From Cymbomonas tetramitiformis (lineage: Eukaryota; Chlorophyta; Pyramimonadophyceae; Pyramimonadales; Pyramimonadaceae): DNA of 18,160 bases. Position 1 is the first letter of the stretch; each line of letters opens with the position of its first letter. Position numbers and translations under genes: made by a program. The DNA lies in the NCBI GenBank assembly GCA_001247695.2, contig LGRX02031266.1, positions 1-18,160 on the forward strand, written 5' to 3'. The notes beneath the pieces were generated by a model that ran no database searches, was not told where the DNA came from, and saw only the letters and a list, made by a program, of their open reading frames with translations. Below are positions 6,945 to 14,573 of this stretch, piece after piece.

Positions 6945-9900
6945 GTTATATCCTTCAGGTCGTAATTGATATGGGTTTATTTTATCAACTTCTTCCAATT
7001 GATTTTGTATCTCTTCAAACTCTAAATTAAGTTCGTCCAAGGTACCTTTTAAATTTTCAATCCAACCTTTAGCATATACTTTACTTTCAACTCTTGTTTC
7101 TAACCCTTGTGGACATAATACTTCTTGCTTGTTATTTCTTTTCCGTTTTCTAATTACCTTATATGTCAACTCAGCATATTTACCATCAATTTTATCAGTC
7201 AAATTCTTAACCATACGTACCATTGATTCATGATTAATAATTTTGCTGTTTTGGTGGGACAAATAAAAACCTTTACTTTTGGTAAGAGGCTCAGCATTTG
7301 AGAATTTTAATGTGTATGATTTTGGTCCGGTTGCAGCATATTCTAAACATTCTTTACCTTCTAACTCGTCCGTTAATTCACCCAAAAAGTCACCTAAATC
7401 ATTTGTATATACATGGTCATTAACTCCTTCTTTTTCAATATATATACAAGAGTCGGTATCAGTATATAACACATTGTCAAACCCCACCTTTTCACACAAA
7501 TCATACAACTTTAATCTTGCATACGCGGTTGTAAATACCCCTATGATTTCACTTGTCGAGCACTTGTCCGGACCTTCAAAATATTCATCTTTGAATCGAT
7601 AATTCATAATACATTTTTCATTTCCTTCTATACCGGCAAATTCGTAATTCATTTCATATTCTTCGTCGAAAATCATTGCATAAAACTCACTTGGTTCACT
7701 TATAATTTTAGTTTTCATTTTGTTCAATTGTTGTACCCATTTGCCCCAGAGCGCACACAGGTAAAGCTTCGCCACCGCTCGCTTTCCTGGATTTTTCTTG
7801 ATTTGAGATTTGTCCAAATGAATACCTTCTCTTTCAAAATATTGTTTTTATATATTTGTCTTTATCCATTTCAGTTTTGACCCATTCAGGGTATCCGCTC
7901 GCTTCTTGTTTGATTTTCAAAAATTTATTAACATAAGGTGCAAACAATTTAGTAGAACGTTCTTTCCAGTGTCTAATTTCATATATTTCCAATAATTCAT
8001 ATCCCATATCAATTGCTTTATCAACTTCAATGGTACTCCAAGTTCCTATTTGTTCATGTAAAGTGAATTTTAATTTACCATTTTCTCTACATGGTAACAC
8101 CGGAAATTGTAAATTTTTGGGAGGTTTTACTTTACAATGTATAACACCAAAAAACTTTTCAGTTTGATTTTTATACCTCGATAAATATTCTTTAACCGAA
8201 ACATTTTTAAATTGCTTGTCGAACCCAATAGGATACTCACAATATTTCATAACCCAAGGGTATAAAGAAGTAAAGTCGAGATATCTTAATGTTTCGCCAA
8301 ATTTCTTTTTCCAATACAATTGTTCAGGGTTTGTCCTACCTCCAAAAAATGCATCTCGAATGACAAGGTCAGGTTTGTAAATTTTCATAAAGTCGATTAC
8401 TGAATTTTCATTTATTTTATCACTTTTCCAATCACATTCCCAAATATCTTTAACAATATAACCCATATTTTCTAATTTTTCTTTTTTCGCCTCAGTTTTC
8501 CTATGTAAATCACCAAATGTTATATTAGTGTCTCTTGATACATGTGCTTTATGGTTGGGATTGTAAATTGCAGGGTTACCATGGAACCGGTCACCATTAA
8601 ATTCGAATATTTCATTGGTTTCCTCACGATAGCCGTCCGCTATGAAGTTTGTTTTTGGAATTTTATATTCTCCAATTATTTTGATACCTCTTGAATGTTC
8701 CAAATAATTGATCCATTCAGCACAAACTTTACTTTGCTTTTTAATTCTATAATATGCAATGCTATTTTTAGGCATAATGTCTTTTCGATGAATATGTTGT
8801 GCCGTTGATGCAATAGTCATAAAGTTGAAAGGGTCGGTTTCACATGCTTCCAACAATACACTACGATATTCCAAACATGATTTTCGAAGTATTAAAACAT
8901 CGTTTGAACAATACTTTCGCAATTCATTTTTATTATTCCAAACAAAATTTTTGTCATTACATTTTTCATTATACCAAATATCGAATTTTTCTTTATCTTC
9001 ACATTTCATTTGTTCCGGACAAAAATGGTGTCTATTAGGTATTTTCCCGGTATAATTCCAATTTTCTTTTTTATTGAATAAATGAGGATGATACCCTTTT
9101 TCTACATCATTTTCTAAACCCCATGTTTTTGGTAACTTTGCAAGACCACAACTAAAATGATTTATGCTATCAATTAGTGTGACTCCTAAATAGGACAGTT
9201 TCATTATTTTATTTCCAACTCTAATAATTTCTGGCATTTTTTTGTCATTGTCGAATTTATGCATTACTAATATTGCCTCAAAAATAAGCAAAAAATCGTA
9301 CGCTTTACCATTGTGAGCAACAAAGGTGTAGCCCTTATGCTTTGCACTAAATAGAAATTCTAAAAAGGAATGCATGTCATGATGTTCAAATCCTTCGACC
9401 AAATTGTCTTCGCTTTTAGGATTCTTGGTGTCATCTAAATATTGAGTAATTGCTAAATTCATATGATGTTTATAATGAAACTCTCTAGTCTTTTCATTTA
9501 AATATTTTGTCTCTTGTGTACATTCGAAATCGAAAAAGGCAAGTTTTTCAATTGGGTCCTTTTTATTTACTTGTTGAATATAACATTGATGATGATTTAA
9601 GTCGCAATAATCTTCACAATTCTTACATGTTGAATGACCACATTTCTTACATGTTTAATTTTAGTTTCATAATGTGTATGACATTCTTTGCAATAATGCA
9701 CTTTATCACATGTAGATTTTAGATGATGGTTATAACAATCCTTATTAAAAAACCATCGTTCACACTTTTTACAATATATTCTATGCACTAATTTTTTGTC
9801 ATATTGATTTTTCTTATCTTTAAAAATACATTTAGTACTAAAACACCGTGGACATGATTTTGAACGAATATCTAAAAATGCAACGATGTTGGTAATTGGT

Positions 9901-10214
9901 TCATAATGTTCTTGTTCAGCGTCATAACATATAAAGTATACATTTTTGTCATCGTCAAATATTTGGTTGTCACCACTAGGATAAATTTTACGTTGTCCAA
10001 CAACACTATGCTCTTGATAAACAACGATATGTGCATTTAATGCTTTCTCATATATTGGAATGTCTCTCAAAACATCAATTTGCTTATGAGGGTCGATACC
10101 GACTAATTTTCTAATTTCATTTCCTAATTTTGTCCGTGTTTGTGGTCTTTTAACGTGAATCAACGTTTTCCAAAATGTTTTGTTATTTTGCCAATGAAAC
10201 GCGTGTATTTTATT
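6936..10214 (-). pseudogene. polB: Protein-primed-type family B DNA polymerase of polinton type, two frameshifts, 5' end truncated
   Basis: Consecutive fragments 10214-9597, about 9655-7834 and about 7850-6936 make one polymerase of about 1,090 codons. In order: a Cys/His-rich zinc region (CPRC...CKKC...CYNHH...CKEC); ExoI FFDFEC (about 9521-9540); ExoII AHNGKAYDF; ExoIII YCSNDV; a PD-(D/E)xK-like endonuclease insert (IADGY...FEFNGDRFHGNP, about 8570-8650); motif A DFTSLYP (about 8261-8281); REGI..DK and KNPGKRAVAKL leading to motif B; motif C YTDTDS (about 7450-7467). One A appears missing near 9654-9658 and another near 7845-7850, each shifting the frame. Motif B reads LCALWGK where the family has LNSxWGK or NSxYG. 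No ATG is present at the 5' end: the frame opens after a stop at 10215-10217, next to a higher-GC segment, so the N-terminus was probably removed. It would replicate the viral genome using a terminal protein primer. Confidence 0.88.
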
Positions 10215-10232
10215 TTAACGTAATCTCATTGG
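10191..10232. repeat. CCAATGA / TCATTGG inverted repeat with divergent CCAAT boxes
   Basis: CCAATGA (10191-10197) and TCATTGG (10226-10232) are perfect inverse copies around a 28-base loop. It lies at the boundary between the polymerase remnant and the higher-GC segment. It may be two CCAAT boxes of a promoter or a junction hairpin; chance is also possible for 7 bases. Confidence 0.35.
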
Positions 10233-10258
10233 ACATTGAAGTAGCAAGTAACGTAAAT

Positions 10259-10303
10259 CGTAAATGGTACCATCGTAAATGGTACCATCGTAAATGGTAA
10301 ATG
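10259..10303. repeat. 15-bp tandem repeat, three copies, each with GGTACC palindrome
   Basis: CGTAAATGGTACCAT occurs at 10259-10273 and 10274-10288 exactly, followed by a diverging third copy at 10289-10303. It lies about 95-140 bases upstream of the ATG at 10398 and might be an upstream promoter element of that gene or a simple minisatellite. Confidence 0.75.
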
Positions 10304-10397
10304 AAATGCAAACTGAAATGTAAACGAAGCTTTTCAAAGGCATTTTGGCGGCGCAAGAGCAACGAGCAGCAAGAAGCTCACTGAAAAGGTAATATTT

Positions 10398-11078
10398 ATG
10401 GCACTGTTTGTTGATGATGAAGCCTTTGAGGATCTTGTGTTAAGCGGGCAACAAAATGAGTTGCCTATTCCAATAGAGGGTGACCCAGAAGAGTACATAC
10501 CTAACCCAAAAAATCCGGAGCAGTTTTACAACTTTCATCGGGAATATACTCCGCCTTTTCCCACACGCCCTAAACCTGAGTTAGGCACTGCTAATGCCCG
10601 GTGTCCAATAGTTATAAAAAAACGCGTTATGGGCAGACTTATTACCGAACGTTGTGGAGGAAAAGCCAACGGCTGGAACGGTTTTTGCAGTTACGCTCAC
10701 TGGGCATTATTTCAAGAACTTGTATCTGTTAATTATTCAAAAGCTATTTACATCCGTTTGCCTACAGCTTTTGAGCCGACCGATTACCCACCGATTTGTG
10801 ACGACCTGTGTCAACTGTTTGTAGATGCGCTTGACTATCAAAAAGCGGAACAAGTAAAAGTGACTGACAAAATAACGCTATCAGCCCTCCAACACTCCAG
10901 CGACGCATCTTTTCAGGCATTGCAAAAAGCAAAGGACTTCAAAGTAACTCTGCTCAACAACGCGCCGAAATGCGTAATCGGAACACGCTTCAAAGACAGG
11001 CGTTTTCGCTTTCTCCTCCACCTCACCCTAAACGGATTTCACAATCGCCTACTACTCAAGCACCTTCGCCTTCTGTAG
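10398..11078 (+). CDS. Unrecognised protein with Cys/His zinc-like motif (N-terminal part of a probably frameshifted gene)
   Basis: I do not recognise this gene. The ATG at 10398 starts an acidic, Pro-rich N-terminal region (residues 1-65). A compact Cys/His segment follows (about residues 73-105): ARCPIVI...ITERCGG..NGWNGFCSYAHW, i.e. C-x15-C-x10-C-x3-H, a possible zinc-binding fold. The next region runs to about residue 185. The last 40 or so residues, rich in Leu/His/Arg, look like out-of-frame translation, and a better coiled-coil continuation exists in another frame (10970-11263). GC content and codon use differ clearly from the viral genes. Together with the gene at 11306 it forms a two-gene unit inserted beside the truncated polymerase. 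Options are a mobile-element accessory gene or a host gene family; there is no basis for choosing. Confidence 0.55.
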   Translation: MALFVDDEAFEDLVLSGQQNELPIPIEGDPEEYIPNPKNPEQFYNFHREYTPPFPTRPKPELGTANARCPIVIKKRVMGRLITERCGGKANGWNGFCSYAHWALFQELVSVNYSKAIYIRLPTAFEPTDYPPICDDLCQLFVDALDYQKAEQVKVTDKITLSALQHSSDASFQALQKAKDFKVTLLNNAPKCVIGTRFKDRRFRFLLHLTLNGFHNRLLLKHLRLL

Positions 11079-11263
11079 ATAAGCGCCTGGCTGAGCTTGA
11101 AAAACAGCTTGCAAGCCTTGCGACTGAAAATGCCGCGTTAAAAAAAGAAAATGCCGCGTATGAAAACGAGCGTCAACGCTACACTAAACTAGCCTCTGCA
11201 AAGAATACCCCTCTTGCACACGATAGTGACGAGTTGCTAGACTTTGAGGATAGTCAAGCATAA
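10970..11263 (+). CDS. Coiled-coil C-terminal part of the preceding gene, in another frame
   Basis: This frame is open from 10868, with its first ATG at 10970. After a Ser/Pro-rich linker it has a clear heptad pattern from about residue 33 to 75 (RLAELEKQLASLATENAALK and onward), then an acidic end, DSDELLDFEDSQA. It overlaps the 10398 ORF by about 100 bases. Upstream of about 10945 this frame looks non-natural, while downstream of about 10960 the other frame does, so one indel near 10940-10960 probably splits a single gene of about 285 codons. No canonical slippery heptamer was seen, so programmed frameshifting is less likely. A short intron is another option. Confidence 0.5.
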   Translation: MRNRNTLQRQAFSLSPPPHPKRISQSPTTQAPSPSVDKRLAELEKQLASLATENAALKKENAAYENERQRYTKLASAKNTPLAHDSDELLDFEDSQA

Positions 11264-11305
11264 AAGCTTTTTGAACTAATAAACGTGTGGCGTGTGCGCA
11301 GTGCG

Positions 11306-11770
11306 ATGGCGGAAGGAGAGAATTCCAAAAAGCGCGGGCGTCCTGCCATATCCGTTGATAGTGAGGCTGTTGATATTTATGTGAAACATGCCGAAATAGA
11401 CTCAAAATATTTACGGCATTATGTGACAGGCAAACAGTTTTGGGACTTTATGAAGGGGCATCTTGAGGGTGACGAAGGGTATGTTGACTGTGAAACCTTT
11501 AATAGGTTCAAAACTACGACCGTTGCAAGCTCTGTTTTTATGCAAAGGACTTTAGAACAGCACACGGTTGACTTGCAGAGTCAAAGTGACGTTGTTGAAG
11601 ATATTTCTGCACAAGTTGCCAACCTTACCCGCCAAGTAGACAATTTAACACGACAAAATAGGATATTGGAAGCCAAAGTAGACTCACTGGAAAAATCAAA
11701 AGCCGATTATGCCCAACTTTACCCTACAAAAGCTGCAGTAAGGGAGATGATAAAAGAATTGTCAAAATAG
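11306..11770 (+). CDS. Unrecognised coiled-coil protein, 154 aa
   Basis: I chose the ATG at 11306; an earlier GTG at 11285 is open in frame but adds only seven residues. The N-terminus is short and basic (KKRGRP, an AT-hook-like or nuclear-localisation motif). Residues of roughly 20-75 form a soluble, mixed helical region. From about residue 85 to 135 there is a strong heptad pattern (VANLTRQVDNLTRQNRILEA), a likely dimerising coiled coil. The C-terminus is YPTKAAVREMIKELSK. It starts 42 bases after the previous coiled-coil ORF, same strand and similar composition, so the two may work together through their coiled coils. RGRP plus coiled coil would fit a small DNA-binding protein; this is inference only. 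Confidence 0.55.
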   Translation: MAEGENSKKRGRPAISVDSEAVDIYVKHAEIDSKYLRHYVTGKQFWDFMKGHLEGDEGYVDCETFNRFKTTTVASSVFMQRTLEQHTVDLQSQSDVVEDISAQVANLTRQVDNLTRQNRILEAKVDSLEKSKADYAQLYPTKAAVREMIKELSK

Positions 11771-12103
11771 ATATAGTATGATAGATAGATAGTAATATGA
11801 TAATAAGTGGTAATAGACACTTTGTACAATATAATAATATGATAGTAATATAGATAAAAAAGATTTGAGAGTGCCTTGCCTTGTAATGTTAGTTTACTAA
11901 AGTAGAAATAAAGAGTATAATAGATAAATAATTTATAAGTGATATAGTTTGTACAATATTAGGATATAGTTAACTTATTCTTACCTTAAACATTTTTGCA
12001 GTTTGCATATTAATACTAGTTAATACTTAATACCATCAATGCAATATATCAATCATTAGAAGGTGTGTTTAATAGGATTTTCCTATTATCAAAATCGTAT
12101 TAT
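11771..12103. other. AT-rich non-coding spacer with GATA microsatellite start
   Basis: The stretch begins with ATAGATAGATAG-type simple repeats (11771-11850) and continues as AT-rich sequence without an ORF of note on either strand. I looked for the missing polymerase 5' end on the minus strand here and saw nothing convincing. Confidence 0.5.
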
Positions 12104-12862
12104 ATTATTTTGACCGTATAGAGTGATCAACTAATCTATTCGTAAATTGAAAAATGCTATGTATATCTAGAATTTATGTTTGATTTACTAAGAACCGAAT
12201 CAGTTTCAAAAGCTAAAGTAGAAGTTCGGAAAGTTTTGAAAGGCTAATTTTATTTGAGTCCGGAAGGCGAATTTCATTATTTTGACCGTATAGAGTGATC
12301 AACTAATCTATTCGTAAATTGAAAAGTGCTATGTATATCTAGAATTTATGTTTGATTTACTAAGAGCCAAATCAGTTTCAAAAGCTAAAGTAGAAGTACG
12401 GAAAGCTTTGAAAGGCTAATTTTATTTGAGTCCGGAAGGCGAATTTCATTATTTTGACCGTATAATGAGATCAACTAATCTATTCGTAAATTGAAAAGTG
12501 CTATGTATATCTAGAATTTATGTTTGATTTACTAAGAACCGAATCAGTTTCAAAAGCTAAAGTAGAAGTGCCGAAAGTTTTAAAAGGCTAATTTTATTTG
12601 AGTCCGGAAAGCGAATTTCATTATTTTGACCGTATAGATTGATAAACTAATCTATTCGTAAATTGAAAAGTGCTATGTATATCTAGAATTAATGTATGAT
12701 TTACTAAGAACCCAATCACTTTCAAACGCTAAATTAGAAGTGCCGAAAGTTTTAAAAGGCTAATTTTATTTCAGTCCGAAAAGCGAATTTCATTATTTTG
12801 ACCGTATAGATTGATAAACTAATCTATTCGTAAATTGAAAAGTGCTATGTATATCTAAAATT
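12104..12862. repeat. Satellite: 172-bp tandem repeat, 4.4 copies
   Basis: The landmark TGACCGTATA recurs at 12111, 12283, 12455, 12627 and 12799, each exactly 172 bases apart. Units are 12104-12275, 12276-12447, 12448-12619, 12620-12791, and a partial fifth ending within 12792-12862. Units differ by scattered substitutions only (e.g. TAGAGTGATC, TAATGAGATC and TAGATTGATA after the landmark), with no indels changing the period. Units 1-2 resemble each other more than units 4-5, consistent with local duplication. No ORF is conserved across units. The period is close to a nucleosome repeat, as in many centromeric or heterochromatic satellites. Confidence 0.93.
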
Positions 12863-13177
12863 TTAAAACCCTAAACTCATCCATCTTTAATATCTTGTTG
12901 TGATAATGAAAATAGCCAATCATTGATTGTTTATTATCCTTTTCATCATGGTAATGGGTATGGTGTAATGGGCATTTTCAAAAACATTTTCAAATGATAA
13001 TAAATAAATATACAAAATGATATTCTTTCTTTGATATACTTTTATAAACAACCCATTACCCGCTACCCAATACCTTTTATGTAAATAAACAAATAAATTT
13101 ATGTTAATCTATGTTTATATAATCTCTCACATTCTTCATACCTATCTTCTTTATATCCATGTATTTATTCTAACAAT
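12863..13177. other. Non-coding spacer between satellite and methyltransferase
   Basis: There is no supported ORF. The main structure is the inverted repeat listed at 12950-13074. The rest is AT-rich and includes T-rich sequence just downstream (in transcription sense) of the methyltransferase stop. Confidence 0.45.
12950..13074. repeat. Imperfect inverted repeat, arms about 24 bp
   Basis: The left arm 12950-12973 (GGTAATGGGTATGGTGTAATGG onward) matches the reverse complement of 13051-13074 at about 19 of 24 positions. A weaker inner inverted pair (TTTATTATC near 12930 and GATAATAAA near 13000) is also present. This may be a small foldback element next to the satellite. Confidence 0.5.
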
Positions 13178-13879
13178 TTATATTTCAAGGCAAATATTGT
13201 AAAACTCACCATCTAATTCAACCCCTATGTATTTTCGATTATTGTTTTTACAAGCAATTAAACTAGATCCAATACCCATAAAAGGATCACAAACAAGGTC
13301 ATTTTCATTTGAATATGATTTAATTAAGTATTCCATTAATTCGATTGGTTTCGAACATGGATGTTTGCTTTTATGATTTCCGTTAGAAAATTTCAAAACT
13401 GATTTTGGATATCGATAACCGTCTTCACATTTGGTTGGTAATCGAGCGCAATGTTTAGTATATATATTAGTAGTATTTGCACTCGATTTGTAATATGGTT
13501 TTCCGGGAGTTTTTTGCGGGTTAAATGTAGGTAGTCTTTTATAAAATATATAAATCATTTCGTGACTTCGCAATGGCATTTGATTTGCATGAAAATATCC
13601 TAATGCTACGGTCTTTTCATATACTAGATCGTAACGAAACCATGCTTTATTGCTTTCAATTATCTTATGTCCAAATTTAGTTGTGGTTAGAAAAATATAA
13701 CATGTTTTTTCTTTACCTATACGCTTCAAATGTTTCCACAATAAATTTAAATCAATTATTTCTTTATCCCATTTACAAGCGGTTTGGTTATAAGGTAAAT
13801 CTAATACAAATAAATCTACGGAATTATCATTTATTTTAGGGAAAATATCGAAACAGTTTGCATTCTGAATTTCAAACAT
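13178..13879 (-). CDS. DNA methyltransferase, N6-adenine / N4-cytosine type (beta order)
   Basis: The 233-aa protein has catalytic motif IV as DLPY at residues 27-30 (usually D/N-P-P-Y) and the SAM-binding motif I as DPFMGIGSS at about 198-206. Motif IV before motif I is the beta-class order of the N6_N4_Mtase family. An HPCSKPIELMEYLI segment around residue 165 matches the HPTQKP...L motif X region. It would transfer a methyl group from SAM to an exocyclic amino group of DNA. No restriction nuclease is adjacent, so it looks like an orphan viral methyltransferase, as known in giant viruses and some polinton-like viruses. The ATG is complementary to 13877-13879. It is divergent to the 191-aa gene across a 42-base spacer. 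The Leu in DLPY is a mild departure from DPPY. The target site cannot be read from the sequence. Confidence 0.85.
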   Translation of the reverse strand: MFEIQNANCFDIFPKINDNSVDLFVLDLPYNQTACKWDKEIIDLNLLWKHLKRIGKEKTCYIFLTTTKFGHKIIESNKAWFRYDLVYEKTVALGYFHANQMPLRSHEMIYIFYKRLPTFNPQKTPGKPYYKSSANTTNIYTKHCARLPTKCEDGYRYPKSVLKFSNGNHKSKHPCSKPIELMEYLIKSYSNENDLVCDPFMGIGSSLIACKNNNRKYIGVELDGEFYNICLEI

Positions 13880-13921
13880 TAAATTAATAAATTTATTTAT
13901 TTTATACTAAACAAATTCCAA
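13880..13921. promoter_or_regulatory. Divergent 42-bp intergenic promoter region
   Basis: The methyltransferase (minus) and the 191-aa gene (plus) start back to back with only 42 AT-rich bases between, including AATAAATTTATTTATTTTATA. Any promoters for both genes must be here or inside the genes. No copy of GATATATAAT is present, so these may belong to a different expression class than the structural genes. Confidence 0.4.
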
Positions 13922-14497
13922 ATGAGACCACAATTAACCGACGCGTACACAAAACAACAATGTTTAAAAATGATGGATATAACAAATAAAGTACCAAATT
14001 CTCAAAAAATGTTTAAAATTTATGGCAATCTTTCTAAAAATAGCTATAGTATGACCGTACCTAGTTCAAATCCTGAATTATTTTATTTTGATCTAACAAA
14101 TTCTCCTATAAATCCTATGCATTTGACTAAAGAATTAAAGCATGATTTTGATTTTCCAAAATATATTATGCAAGAAGAGTTGTCTTCACAATCTACTCCA
14201 ATAAGTTTTGAAGAAGAAGAAGAATTGTTGAGTGAAATTGACACTGAAGAAATTAATTCAGGTTTGAAAAGACTGCGTGAAGATTTTTCTCCATCTCCGT
14301 TAAACACACCCGAAAATCAAGGCGAATCTGGTCCTTCATCAAGGACAGTTGTAAATCCACTATTAAGACAAGCATTATCCTTTTCTTTAGCAAGTGATAC
14401 AGCCATTATTACCGGTGTAAATCGAAGAAACCCGACGTCTCCTAATAGAAATTTCTCACCTTCAAAAACACGTTCACGTACTACAAATAACAATTAA
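13922..14497 (+). CDS. Hypothetical viral protein, 191 aa, acidic middle and Ser/Pro-rich tail
   Basis: I do not recognise this protein. Residues 1-80 look folded, with alternating hydrophobic positions. Residues of roughly 95-115 are very acidic (EEEEELLSEIDTEE). From about 125 on it is Ser/Pro/Asn/Arg-rich and likely disordered, ending with basic SPSKTRSRTTNNN. A short hydrophobic block PLLRQALSFSLA precedes the tail. The disordered, phosphorylatable, basic tail would suit a nucleic-acid-binding or regulatory protein. It shares a short divergent promoter with the methyltransferase and precedes the lipase in segment D. No equivalent can be checked for segment A because that region lies outside the window. 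It has an intact frame. Confidence 0.6.
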   Translation: MRPQLTDAYTKQQCLKMMDITNKVPNSQKMFKIYGNLSKNSYSMTVPSSNPELFYFDLTNSPINPMHLTKELKHDFDFPKYIMQEELSSQSTPISFEEEEELLSEIDTEEINSGLKRLREDFSPSPLNTPENQGESGPSSRTVVNPLLRQALSFSLASDTAIITGVNRRNPTSPNRNFSPSKTRSRTTNNN

Positions 14498-14573
14498 AAA
14501 ATTTATTACTATGTCTCGAAAACATTTGTTCGGGGAAATGTATATTAAAATGAAATTATTAATCTAATAATTT

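Noticed and set aside
7279..7602. Plus-strand ORF of 107 codons inside the polymerase
   Set aside because: It is a shadow of the minus-strand polymerase, which carries recognisable motifs (including YTDTDS) in the same interval.
8825..9055. Two plus-strand ORFs of 64-76 codons
   Set aside because: They overlap the exonuclease part of the polymerase on the other strand and have low-complexity, non-natural composition.
9597..9722. Programmed frameshifting in the polymerase
   Set aside because: The shift is in a short A-run without a slippery heptamer or visible downstream structure, and a second unrelated shift exists near 7845; decay or sequence error is simpler.
11184..11405. Minus-strand 73-codon ORF
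   Set aside because: Antisense to two coiled-coil frames on the plus strand; no recognisable feature.
12104..12862. CRISPR array
   Set aside because: The whole 172-bp unit repeats with no unique spacers; it is a satellite.
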